A DNA stretch of 64,000 nucleotides from G963677445 sp963678275. GTDB taxonomy: Bacteria > Bacteroidota > Ignavibacteria > Ignavibacteriales > Melioribacteraceae. Below, in pieces: positions 46,318 through 54,309 of this stretch; position 1 is the first letter of the stretch; each line of letters begins with the position of its first letter. The stretch spans positions 5,146,001-5,210,000 of the forward strand of contig OY782765.1 of NCBI GenBank assembly GCA_963678275.1, written 5' to 3'. The notes beneath the pieces are model-generated. The model was not told the DNA's origin, made no database searches, and was given only the letters and a program-made list of their open reading frames with translations. The position numbers and the translations under genes are program-made.

Positions 46318-46538
46318 TACAGTGATATTTCCCGCAAGTTTACCGTATCCTCAATTTCTGGGAAATCCTCAGATTCTTTGATTCCGGCGATAAAATTTTC
46401 CCAGGGATTATCATCCGGGATGATAACCGATAAATTGCAAATCCTGTTTATTTTTACAGAATCAACTTCAAGTCTGAATTCTTTTGGCAAACGGATTGCC
46501 TGACTGTTTCCTGATTTAAATACTTTTGCTTTAACCAT
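46317..46538 (-). CDS. VapB-type antitoxin with AbrB/MazE-like domain
   Basis: A 73-residue antitoxin. Residues 1-45 form the swapped-hairpin DNA-binding fold (AKVFKSGNSQAIRLPKEF), and the C-terminal tail (WENFIAGIKESEDFPEIED) is the toxin-wrapping part. AGGAGG is nine bases before the ATG. The partner vapC is reduced to 21 codons, so the pair is no longer a working toxin-antitoxin system; the antitoxin may persist as a repressor or as protection against related toxins. Confidence 0.9.
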   Translation of the reverse strand: MVKAKVFKSGNSQAIRLPKEFRLEVDSVKINRICNLSVIIPDDNPWENFIAGIKESEDFPEIEDTVNLREISL

Positions 46539-46551
46539 ATCGTTCCTCCTG

Positions 46552-46571
46552 TGTATACAGGAATATATACA
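46552..46571. promoter_or_regulatory. Palindromic operator upstream of vapB
   Basis: TGTATA and TATACA half-sites separated by eight bases lie 14 bases upstream of the antitoxin start codon. VapB-type antitoxins commonly bind such palindromes to repress their own transcription. Confidence 0.6.
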
Positions 46572-46645
46572 TTCTCCCTGTGAAACTCAAATTCTGTCAT
46601 GAAAATATTTTAATGGTAAACATCAGCGCCGGGATGCCGGTTATT

Positions 46646-47473
46646 TTAATTTTTAATAAATATCCGGTCAAGAGCTGCTTCAAACAATTTTTTACTGATA
46701 TTCGGGACATCGGTGAAACATATACTGACTGGAAAACGGGGATTAAGTATTTTATCTTCCCGCCAGTAAAGACTATCTTTTATTATGCCCGATTCTGATT
46801 CACGTGTATTATCTTTATAAACGTTTTCAGCGATATATTCTGACGGTTTTAATATCGGAGTATCGAAAGGAGAACCGTGACGTAAAATAATTTTTGATGA
46901 GTCAGGGTATGAAAGTGTGATTATCGTTTCCTCACCAATATTCTGGTTGCTCACATGATATCCTGTGGGGGCGTAAAACCATATTGTAATGTTATTCTCA
47001 AATGTGGAAATAATACTTTCCATTCCCGGCCACTTAATAGGAGCCAATTTAATTTTACATGTATCACATTCTTCAAGATGTCCGAAAGCCAGGCTGTCGG
47101 AAGCGTTATATGAGGGGAGGAATTGCGCGTATAATACACCGGGACTATCAGTTTTCGAGATGATAACATTATTCATAAAACCGGGATAACGATTATGACC
47201 ATAAAGGATTTTTTGCCTGAAATAATACGCCCTTGAGGAAACCGAGTCACAGAATAATACTCCCCCGCAATTTATATCGGGGTAGTCAATCTGGCAATAA
47301 TTACCTTTTTGATGGAAGCTGATCCGGAAATTATAATGCTCGATAAAATGTTCGAATCCAACGCTTCCTATCCATTCCCCTGTCAGGAATTCAGGTTTCC
47401 CCTTTTTATTGGCACAGCCTGAAAAAATTGTTATTAACAGACTGAATATTAGGAATAGTAACTTTATTTTCAT
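46646..47473 (-). CDS. Lipoprotein of unknown function
   Basis: A 275-residue protein with a lipoprotein signal ending in the lipobox TIFSGC, so it is likely anchored to a membrane by Cys19. The mature part begins with LTGEWIGSVGFE, which resembles small beta-barrel (lipocalin-like) starts, followed by an IWFYAPTGYHVSNQ segment and a C-terminal helix. No named family recognised. It is alone on the minus strand, 76 bases downstream of gamma-glutamyltransferase on the other side, in the same direction as the latter. Confidence 0.8.
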   Translation of the reverse strand: MKIKLLFLIFSLLITIFSGCANKKGKPEFLTGEWIGSVGFEHFIEHYNFRISFHQKGNYCQIDYPDINCGGVLFCDSVSSRAYYFRQKILYGHNRYPGFMNNVIISKTDSPGVLYAQFLPSYNASDSLAFGHLEECDTCKIKLAPIKWPGMESIISTFENNITIWFYAPTGYHVSNQNIGEETIITLSYPDSSKIILRHGSPFDTPILKPSEYIAENVYKDNTRESESGIIKDSLYWREDKILNPRFPVSICFTDVPNISKKLFEAALDRIFIKN

Positions 47474-47549
47474 ATTAGAAAAGCAATATTAACTTTAAAT
47501 AAGTAGAACAATTCCATATCCGTTTCATGCTTTATACTTCAAACTTCTC

Positions 47550-49232
47550 TCAGTATCCTGCCGCGTGTCCATCTTTTCTGGATTCAGAGGCGCCGTAATA
47601 TACTTTGTTAACATGGTCAAACATTATGGCCTGGTAGCCGCCGAAACCGCCGACGGTTTTTTTCATGTAGTGTCCCTTTTTCACCAGTTCCCGTATTGTT
47701 TCTTCGGGAAATCCGGATTCAAAGTTAACATACCCGCCGTTGCTCATTACGCTGCCTGTAGGCTGGGAAGAACCGCCATGGCGAATTCTCGGGGCGTCCC
47801 CCGCTTCCTGGAGGTTCATACCAAAATCGATGAGGTTTACCAGTATTTGTACATGCCCCTGCGGCTGCATGGAGCCCCCCATCACTCCGAAACTGATATA
47901 AGGTTTTTCATCTTTTGTAACAAATGCGGGGATTATTGTGTGGAAAGGTCTTTTGCCGGGGGCATACCGGTTAAAGTGTCCTTCTTCAAAAGTGAACAAT
48001 TCACCCCGGTTCTGGAGAGGAAATCCGAGTTTGGGGGGAGTGACGCCTGAGCCGAATCCCCAGTAGAGACTCTGTATAAGGCTGACCATATTGCCATCTT
48101 TATCAGCTACCGTAAGATAAATTGTATCTCCTTCATCAGGCAGTCCCGGTTTATAACTCTCAGCCGCTTTGCTGCTGTCGATAAGCGCTCTTCTTCCCGC
48201 CGCGTATTCTTTAGAGATCAGTTCATCTACAGGAAGATCATTAAACGCGGGATCGGCGTAAAACCTGGCGCGGTCTTCATAGGCGAGTTTTTTTGCTTCA
48301 ATAAGAAGGTGCAGATACTCTTCGCTGCCGAATCCCATTTCCCCGATATTATAAGCCTCAAGAATATTGAGTATCTGAAGCGCCGCGATTCCCTGTCCGT
48401 TCGGGGGCAGCTCCCAGACATCATAACCACGGTAGTTTGTTGACACCGGCTCCACCCATTCCGATTTATGGGCGCTGAGATCGACAGCATTAAGATAACC
48501 GCCATGTTCTTCAAGAAATGAAGCTATTTCTTCACCTATCCAACCGTTATAAAAAACGTTTCTTCCATTTGAGGCAATCGAGCTGAATACCACCGCCAGC
48601 GGAGGATTGTGGAAAACCTCACCCTTAACAGGAGCTTTTCCTCCCGGCATGAATACCTCTTTAAACCCGGGCTGCTCTGACAGGTAAGCGGCGCTTTCCT
48701 GCCATTGGTACGCGATCACTTCGGTAACGGGAAAACCCTTATCCGCGTAAAATATCGCCGGCGCGAGAATTTTGGACATCGGCAGTCTGCCGAAACGTTC
48801 ATGCAGCTCAAACCAGGCGTCTACACAACCGGGAACCGATATGGTGAGAGCGCCGCGCACAGGAATTTTTTCGAGGCCCATTTCTTTTAATTCATTCAGG
48901 GTGAGTGATTTCGGGGAGCGGCCGCTGCCATTTATTCCGAACAGTTTTTTATCTTTGGCCGACCAGAGGATCGCGAAAAGGTCGCCCCCGATACCGCAGC
49001 TCATCGGTTCGACGACTGAGTTGACCGCGTTGGCAGCTATAGCCGCGTCAACGGCGTTGCCTCCCTGCTTAAGAATATCAATTGCCGCCTGTGTAGCGAG
49101 GGGCTGACTTGTACATGCCAAACCATTCTGAGCGATTACCTCCGAACGGGTGGCGAAACTTTTACCGGTTAACCGGTCCTGGGCTGATGTCATAGCGCTG
49201 AATATTATTATGAAGAATATGATGGATTTCAT
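47550..49232 (-). CDS. ggt: Gamma-glutamyltransferase
   Basis: A 560-residue Ntn-hydrolase with a signal peptide (MKSIIFFIIIFSAMTSAQ). The proenzyme cleaves itself before Thr370 (DTIYLTVADKDGNMVS), which becomes the nucleophile of the small subunit. Other family segments are GGNAVDAAIAANAV, ALTISVPGCVDAW and SYWGFGSG-like SLYWGFGSG. It breaks glutathione and other gamma-glutamyl compounds in the periplasm or transfers the glutamyl group. The length is normal. An exact NotI site (GCGGCCGC) lies within it at 48918-48925. Confidence 0.95.
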   Translation of the reverse strand: MKSIIFFIIIFSAMTSAQDRLTGKSFATRSEVIAQNGLACTSQPLATQAAIDILKQGGNAVDAAIAANAVNSVVEPMSCGIGGDLFAILWSAKDKKLFGINGSGRSPKSLTLNELKEMGLEKIPVRGALTISVPGCVDAWFELHERFGRLPMSKILAPAIFYADKGFPVTEVIAYQWQESAAYLSEQPGFKEVFMPGGKAPVKGEVFHNPPLAVVFSSIASNGRNVFYNGWIGEEIASFLEEHGGYLNAVDLSAHKSEWVEPVSTNYRGYDVWELPPNGQGIAALQILNILEAYNIGEMGFGSEEYLHLLIEAKKLAYEDRARFYADPAFNDLPVDELISKEYAAGRRALIDSSKAAESYKPGLPDEGDTIYLTVADKDGNMVSLIQSLYWGFGSGVTPPKLGFPLQNRGELFTFEEGHFNRYAPGKRPFHTIIPAFVTKDEKPYISFGVMGGSMQPQGHVQILVNLIDFGMNLQEAGDAPRIRHGGSSQPTGSVMSNGGYVNFESGFPEETIRELVKKGHYMKKTVGGFGGYQAIMFDHVNKVYYGASESRKDGHAAGY

Positions 49233-49399
49233 TCTCGGCGTCCCTGTTTTTAATCATTTTTTGTGTTATCCTGAAAGATTTACAACAAAAGAATAGGACA
49301 GTGATATTTTCTTCCGGCAAGATAATAAATTAGGGGGGATGATTCAATTATGGATGATCAGAGCAGGTGATTTTTGCCTGATAAAACCACCGGATTGCA

Positions 49400-49755
49400 T
49401 CCGGGGCTAATTATATTCGACTCCATTCGGAGTCGCTTTTGATTACGATTATATGTTGGGGTTTCTGGCTGGCAGGCTCTGAGCGGTATAGGATGTTTAA
49501 ATCGAAATGACTTTTTCGAGCAATAAAAAATGTTGTCCGGGTGAAGATTGGGCAGCGGGACGCGCCGGAAATGGCGGCCATAATGGTGGTGGAGGCAACC
49601 AACAAGGAGGGGGGAACGGCAAGGATGGGAAAACAAACAAGAGGGCAACCAACAAGGGTGGGGAACCGCATGGATGGGAAAACAACAAGGGGGGGGAATC
49701 GCAAGGATGGGCAACCACAAGGGTTGCCCCTACGGTCTGCCAGGGTAGAATTTTT
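49400..49755. repeat. REP-like mosaic with glycine-rich pseudo-coding repeats
   Basis: A GACTCCATTCGGAGTC hairpin near 49418 is followed (49550-49730) by short units rich in GGG/AAC such as GCAACCAACAAGG, GGGGAACCGCATGGATGGG and GGGAATCGCAAGGATGGGC, ending in GCAACCACAAGGGTTGCCCC and TACGGTCTGCCAGGGTAGAA. Reading frames across it in several frames give Gly/Asn/Lys-rich peptides, but the periodic DNA, not selection on a protein, explains them. Such GGGCAACC elements are widespread in bacterial intergenic DNA. Confidence 0.7.
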
Positions 49756-50590
49756 GTGGTTTCCATCTTAATTTGTTCTTCGCCCGGCCGGAGGAGAATC
49801 TTTGACTGAGGCTGTATCCTTCTGTCCAATTGCCATATTTTTGTATCCAGTATGAGATTGGTTTTTCTATGATATCCTGTTCGTGATCAAAACCGGGAAT
49901 TCTTCTTATAAGCTCTTCGACTTTTATTCCCGGTTCATCACAACCGATAAATTCTGAATTTGCCGGGGCCGAATCGAGCGCGTTTATATACAGCCGGGCA
50001 AGATTATTAACTTCAACGAGGGGCCAGAGATTTTCTTTTTTACCGGGCGCTGCCGGAATTCCGGTATCATTATATTCTTCGATAAGTATCGGCGGTACGT
50101 AATTATCTTCTTCACGCACAACATTAGCCGGATGAATTACCACGCGACTGATATTATCATTGTTTTTCAATTTATCACTGTTTTCAATCATCCATCTGAA
50201 TTCAGTGACCGGATTTTTTTCACTGGCTTCATTCATTACTTTATCACTGCTCCCGAAGAGCCAAACCCCTCCGGTATAAAGAAAACGAAGGGATTTTTTT
50301 CTGCCGGCGCCTGAATTTATAACAGCGGAAATAAAATTATTATCTATATTTCCCATATCATTACCAAATCCGCACGCGGTGTGAATAACCGAGTCAAATT
50401 TTTCCAGTTCAGATATCCAGGAGGCTGGTTTCTCAAGATTTCCTTTTATTATGCCCGCATTCATTCTTTCAGCTTTTAACGCGCTTTTTTCATTACGGCA
50501 TAAAACGCTGACTTCGGCTCCTTTCACGATCATTTGTTTAACTATCGCGCTCCCGATATTTCCGGTCCCGCCTGTTATGAGAGTTTTCAT
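49730..50590 (-). CDS. NAD(P)-dependent epimerase/dehydratase (extended SDR) protein
   Basis: A 286-residue Rossmann protein with the NAD(P)-binding GGTGNIGSAIV at residues 7-17 and, later, an acidic/hydrophobic segment FIGCDEPGIKVEEL. The usual YxxxK catalytic pair is not evident (the region reads FRWMIENSDKLK), so it may be an NmrA-like or atypical SDR member. The last six residues (KFYPGRP) and the stop codon are encoded by the repeat element at 49700-49755, so the original C-terminus has probably been replaced. Its ATG overlaps the GNAT gene stop by four bases. Confidence 0.82.
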   Translation of the reverse strand: MKTLITGGTGNIGSAIVKQMIVKGAEVSVLCRNEKSALKAERMNAGIIKGNLEKPASWISELEKFDSVIHTACGFGNDMGNIDNNFISAVINSGAGRKKSLRFLYTGGVWLFGSSDKVMNEASEKNPVTEFRWMIENSDKLKNNDNISRVVIHPANVVREEDNYVPPILIEEYNDTGIPAAPGKKENLWPLVEVNNLARLYINALDSAPANSEFIGCDEPGIKVEELIRRIPGFDHEQDIIEKPISYWIQKYGNWTEGYSLSQRFSSGRAKNKLRWKPQKFYPGRP

Positions 50591-51333
50591 GACTGCTTTT
50601 TCTCCTTCCCGCTTTCGGGGAAAAGATAATTTTTCAGGAGAAAATCCTCACTATAACCGAGCCTTAAATAGATAGCTTTTCCCATATTTGAGGCCTGGAG
50701 TGTGGAATACTTCGCCCCGAGCAGAATCGATTCATTGAGTAGATATTTCATGATTTCTTCGGCAAAACCTTTTCTCCTCGCTTCAGGTAGTATTCCTACC
50801 CCGTGGATACCTGCCGTATCGCCTGTTTTATAAAGGATGGCGGTTCCGACCGGTTTTTCATCGGCCAGGGCAAGATAAAATTTGATTTTACCACGGGTAT
50901 TAAGGATTGTATCCTGGCTGATTTTATAACGAAATGCCAAAGGATAAATAAATTCAAATACACCGGCGTCAGCTTCATTGGCAATTTCGATAATTTTTAA
51001 GCGTTTTTCATATTCGAATTTTTTATCCAGTTTCATCGACATTCCCACCTGTTCAGATTTCAGGGTAAATCCATGATCCTCCAAAATTCCGCTGCTGCCT
51101 GATTCATAAATATCCCAATAAGGAATTGAAAAATTGATACTATTTTCATTGATTTTATCTATCGCTCCTGAAAGGGAGTGTTCGTTAATATCATTCATAA
51201 ACCAGATTTTATTGGGCCAGTCTGAGTTTTCGGCAATACTGAGGGCAAAGTCATGAAATTGAAAAAAAGTATTGAAACTTTTCCCGACGGTTTCCCAAAG
51301 AGAAGTCAGGTTATCTATATTTTTGCGTATCAT
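50587..51333 (-). CDS. GNAT family N-acetyltransferase
   Basis: A 248-residue protein. The catalytic GNAT domain is in the C-terminal half: VGTAILYKTGDTAGIHGVGI as beta-4/5, then the acetyl-CoA loop PEARRKGFAEEIMKYLL (R/Q-x-x-G-x-G/A type) and GYSEDFLLKNYLF. The N-terminal half (about 1-110) resembles a degenerate second GNAT fold. The acceptor is unknown. It lies in the Crp-nitroreductase-transporter run, 10 bases after the DMT gene and overlapping the epimerase gene by four bases. Confidence 0.88.
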   Translation of the reverse strand: MIRKNIDNLTSLWETVGKSFNTFFQFHDFALSIAENSDWPNKIWFMNDINEHSLSGAIDKINENSINFSIPYWDIYESGSSGILEDHGFTLKSEQVGMSMKLDKKFEYEKRLKIIEIANEADAGVFEFIYPLAFRYKISQDTILNTRGKIKFYLALADEKPVGTAILYKTGDTAGIHGVGILPEARRKGFAEEIMKYLLNESILLGAKYSTLQASNMGKAIYLRLGYSEDFLLKNYLFPESGKEKKQS

Positions 51334-51343
51334 TTTAATTCCT

Positions 51344-51793
51344 TTAGTTATTGTTAAGAATAATAATTCCCGCGAGCATTGATATCAAACCAATAGTGCG
51401 CGTCAGGGTAATAGGCTCAACGGGCATACCAAAAAGTCCGAAATGCCCGGCAATAAAAGAAAAGAGAAGCTGCCCGGAAAGTCCGAGAGAAATCATGGCG
51501 GAGATGCCGAGCCGGGGTATGGTGTAATAATAAATCCCAATGCCGATAACGCTGAGCAGTCCTCCGGTGAACCACAGGTAGAATGGTATTGATTTCAATT
51601 CCGCGAGACCGGGAGTTTTGCCTGTTCCCGCGATGATGACAATTGAAGCAAAGAGTGCGCTACTGATAAAGGCGACTGCCGCGGCGAGCAGGGGATTATT
51701 GAGCAATACTCCCAGCCGGGAGTTAAAAACTCCCTGGGCCGCGAGAAATATTCCGCCGACAAAAGCTGCCGCGGGTAAAAATAAATTATTCAT
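51344..51793 (-). CDS. DMT family transporter (DUF606/YdcZ-like)
   Basis: A 149-residue membrane protein with five hydrophobic segments, of the half-size drug/metabolite transporter type (YdcZ). Landmarks are LAAQGVFNSRLG near residue 18, FYLWFTGGLLSV near 72 and the C-terminal LISMLAGIIIL. Half-size DMT proteins work as dimers. The substrate is unknown. The start overlaps the nitroreductase stop by four bases. Confidence 0.88.
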   Translation of the reverse strand: MNNLFLPAAAFVGGIFLAAQGVFNSRLGVLLNNPLLAAAVAFISSALFASIVIIAGTGKTPGLAELKSIPFYLWFTGGLLSVIGIGIYYYTIPRLGISAMISLGLSGQLLFSFIAGHFGLFGMPVEPITLTRTIGLISMLAGIIILNNN

Positions 51794-52452
51794 GCTAACT
51801 CCGGTTCCACAATTTTTTCGGAATTAACAAAATCAAAAAGTTCTTCAACCGGTTTTCTCACTTTCGGAAGATACTGAGTCATATCCTCATCTGATCTGTA
51901 ACCCGCTGCCGCGATTACAACCGCGGTAAGATTTCGCTCTTTCAGATTCAGGATTTTATTGTACTTTTCCGGTTCGAAACCTTCCATCGGACAGGCGTCT
52001 ATTCCCATAACGGCGCAGGCGTTTAATAAATTTCCCAGGGCGAGATAAGTTTGTCTGGCTGTCCAGCTTCTTCTTTGTTCTTCCCTCATTTCTTTTACTT
52101 TTGATTTTATAAAATCACCATAACCGGCCAGCTCTTCAAAATCTTTTCCTTCGGTTTCCGCTTTCAGATTTATATATTCATCAATATGAATATCTGACAC
52201 TTCATCATAAGCGCAGAAAATAAATAGGTGGGATGAGTCGGTTATTTGTCCCTGGTTCCAGGAGGCTTTTTTAAGTTCGGCTCTCAATTCCGGCTCCTCC
52301 GCCACAAGAACCTTATATAACTGAAGCCCGTAGGAGGAAGGGGAAAGGCGGACTGCCTCGATGAGTGTTTTCAGATCCCTGTCTGAAATCTTTTTTGATG
52401 AATCAAATTTTTTAACCGCGTAACGTCGGTTGAGATTATTTATATATTCCAT
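51790..52452 (-). CDS. Nitroreductase family protein (NfsB-like)
   Basis: A 220-residue FMN oxidoreductase. FMN-phosphate contacts are RRYAVKKF near the N-terminus and SPSSYGLQ near 35; other family marks are LALGNLLNACAVMGIDACPMEGF and VVIAAAGYRSDEDMTQYLPK. NfsB-type enzymes reduce nitroaromatics, quinones or pteridines with NAD(P)H. I use the ATG at 52452, which has AGGTAC just upstream; an ATG four codons earlier contains that ribosome site. It follows the Crp-type regulator gene by 84 bases and is probably controlled by it. Confidence 0.92.
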   Translation of the reverse strand: MEYINNLNRRYAVKKFDSSKKISDRDLKTLIEAVRLSPSSYGLQLYKVLVAEEPELRAELKKASWNQGQITDSSHLFIFCAYDEVSDIHIDEYINLKAETEGKDFEELAGYGDFIKSKVKEMREEQRRSWTARQTYLALGNLLNACAVMGIDACPMEGFEPEKYNKILNLKERNLTAVVIAAAGYRSDEDMTQYLPKVRKPVEELFDFVNSEKIVEPELA

Positions 52453-52536
52453 TTTGTACCTCATATTATCAAAAATTGTTTATGACAAAAATATAATAAG
52501 ATATGAGGTCCCGCATTTACATATGTTGATTCGCGG

Positions 52537-53130
52537 TTATTTTTTTAAGTTTTTTCTTATCCGGCTCAATTGGGTAGGGGTAATTCCCAGGTGTGAGGCA
52601 ATATGAAGCTGGGGAATTCTTTTATCTATATCGGGATGCTGTTTTAATAATTTCAGGTAACGCTCCCCCGCGTTTTCCATTACTATCGATACTTCCCTCG
52701 CTTCCTTTTCAATTATCCAGTTCCGCTCAAGATAGGCTATATAAAACAGGGTGAGGTCATTTTCCGAAAATAACAGTTTTCTGTAAGGTTCATATTTTAT
52801 CTCTATCAACAAACATTTTTCAACCGCCTGAAGAGTGAACCGCGAAGGGGAGCCGGTCATGCTCGATACGGTTGATCCGGCAAAATCATCCTCAAGAAAA
52901 ATATTTTTATTATATGTATTACCATCATAATCAGTGAAATAAGCGATCACCGCTCCTTCACAAATATAGAGCAGATTTTTTGCCACATCACCATTCAGGA
53001 CGATTATTTCATCTCTGGAATATTCCTTAAATGAGCTGATATCCTCAATTCTGCCCCATGTTAAATCAGTCAGTTTTGAATAACTTTCAAACTTTTCTCT
53101 AAGTTTCAGTAAAAAGTTCTCTTTTTTCAA
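52537..53130 (-). CDS. Crp/Fnr family transcriptional regulator
   Basis: A 197-residue regulator: cyclic-nucleotide-binding-like fold at residues about 20-130 (DEIIVLNGDVAKNLLYICEG) and a C-terminal helix-turn-helix (LHIASHLGITPTQLSRIRK). It lacks the Fnr cysteine cluster and the conserved cAMP contact set, so it belongs to the Bacteroidetes-type Crp-like group with unknown ligand. It is the first gene of the nitroreductase/DMT/GNAT/epimerase run and likely controls it. Confidence 0.9.
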   Translation of the reverse strand: MKKENFLLKLREKFESYSKLTDLTWGRIEDISSFKEYSRDEIIVLNGDVAKNLLYICEGAVIAYFTDYDGNTYNKNIFLEDDFAGSTVSSMTGSPSRFTLQAVEKCLLIEIKYEPYRKLLFSENDLTLFYIAYLERNWIIEKEAREVSIVMENAGERYLKLLKQHPDIDKRIPQLHIASHLGITPTQLSRIRKNLKK

Positions 53131-53131
53131 A

Positions 53132-53485
53132 TTACCTTACTCCCAATATTTTTCTTTTTAAGAGGCTCAATAAATTATCTGATTTATTCTTTTCACCCGC
53201 GATTGCCTTGTCGAAGAGGGAAGAGAGTTTAAGATATTCCTCCGACCAGCCGTTGGCTATGGAAATTTCCTGAAGTGAAGATGTTGGAAGGAAAATACTT
53301 ATGAGCGCTTATTTGTCAATTTCAGCTTCGGTGTTAACTTTAGACAATTCACCATTGATTATTTTTATTACCTCATCGACCTCCTGACCCGCCCAGGGTG
53401 TATCCTCCGAATTCTCCAGGTATTCAAGAATCCGATTAAGTATTTTTCCCAATTCACTTTTGTCTGTTTTATCGTTATTTCCCAT
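53132..53485 (-). pseudogene. Small gene interrupted by an in-frame stop
   Basis: One frame runs from ATG 53485 to TAA 53132-53134 (117 codons plus stop) and is interrupted only by TAA at 53309-53311. The first part gives 58 residues (start MGNNDKTDKSELGKILNRI, then WAGQEVDEVIKIINGEL); after the stop the same frame continues with coding-like sequence, LISIFLPTSSLQEISIANGW then SEEYLKLSSLFDKAI. Both halves read as one compact helical protein. Either the gene is broken by a point mutation or the stop is a sequencing error. No family recognised. It ends one base before the Crp gene start. Confidence 0.65.
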
Positions 53486-53532
53486 TTTAGGTTATAGCCT
53501 GTTATTGAAATATTATGCGTGAAAAAACGTGA

Positions 53533-54207
53533 TTATTTTTCCGGCTCAACCGCGCAGCAATCAGGTCCCTGTGTCCATTTGCAGAGGGGATGCGCCAGAA
53601 ACGCGCCAAGCACAGGAGCTGTAAGATATATCCAGACTGTATTGAGGTGACCTGAAATTACGGCGGGAGCCAGGGAGCGCGCCGGGTTCATTGAGGCTCC
53701 GGTTATCGGTCCTCCTGTCATTGCTTCAAGCGCAATTACTCCTCCAACCGCCACTCCGGCCATAATGCCCTTTTCCATATGTCCTGTTGATACATTGAGA
53801 ATTACGAACATCAGAATAAAACTGAGGATAACTTCCATTACAAAGGCTTTTATTAAAGCAATTGAGGGAATTGTGGCTCCTGCTGTTTCATGCTCAGGAA
53901 AGAAAAACCACAAAACCAGGGAGGCCGCGAACGCTCCCGCTATCTGGCTGACAATATACCCGGGGACAACTTCCTTCCCAATACGTCCCGCGAATAAAAA
54001 GCCGAGTGTGACAGCAGGATTCAGATGCGCTCCCGAAATGTTTCCCACAGAATAGATCATTGCCATAACAATCAGTCCGAACACCATAGAAATTCCGATA
54101 TGTCCGAGCATGCCCGGATAAACGTCATTGACAATGATAGCGCCGCAGCCGGCAAAGAGCAGTGAAAATGTACCAAGAAATTCAGCGATATATATATTGT
54201 ATTTCAT
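53533..54207 (-). CDS. Aquaporin / MIP family channel
   Basis: A 224-residue channel with six membrane spans and both NPA loops: HLNPAVTLGF (Asn63) and SMNPARSLAPA (near 177). It passes water or small solutes such as glycerol. The arginine after the second NPA is the selectivity-filter residue. The C-terminus has a CDCCAVEP-like cysteine tail (GPDCCAVEPEK). I use the ATG at 54207 with AGGAAG upstream; a longer frame to 54249 lacks a ribosome site. Confidence 0.95.
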   Translation of the reverse strand: MKYNIYIAEFLGTFSLLFAGCGAIIVNDVYPGMLGHIGISMVFGLIVMAMIYSVGNISGAHLNPAVTLGFLFAGRIGKEVVPGYIVSQIAGAFAASLVLWFFFPEHETAGATIPSIALIKAFVMEVILSFILMFVILNVSTGHMEKGIMAGVAVGGVIALEAMTGGPITGASMNPARSLAPAVISGHLNTVWIYLTAPVLGAFLAHPLCKWTQGPDCCAVEPEK

Positions 54208-54309
54208 TATACTTCCTGATTCTTTAAATATAAATGAATTATTATTCACCGGGGACTGTAAATTTACCGGGGAGATATTAATTCAATTTCAATATGGGGG
54301 CATTTGATA

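Noticed and set aside
49507..49829. Glycine/asparagine-rich collagen-like open frames on both strands
   Set aside because: Open in several frames at once because of periodic DNA; no ribosome site; matches the widespread GGGCAACC repeat type.
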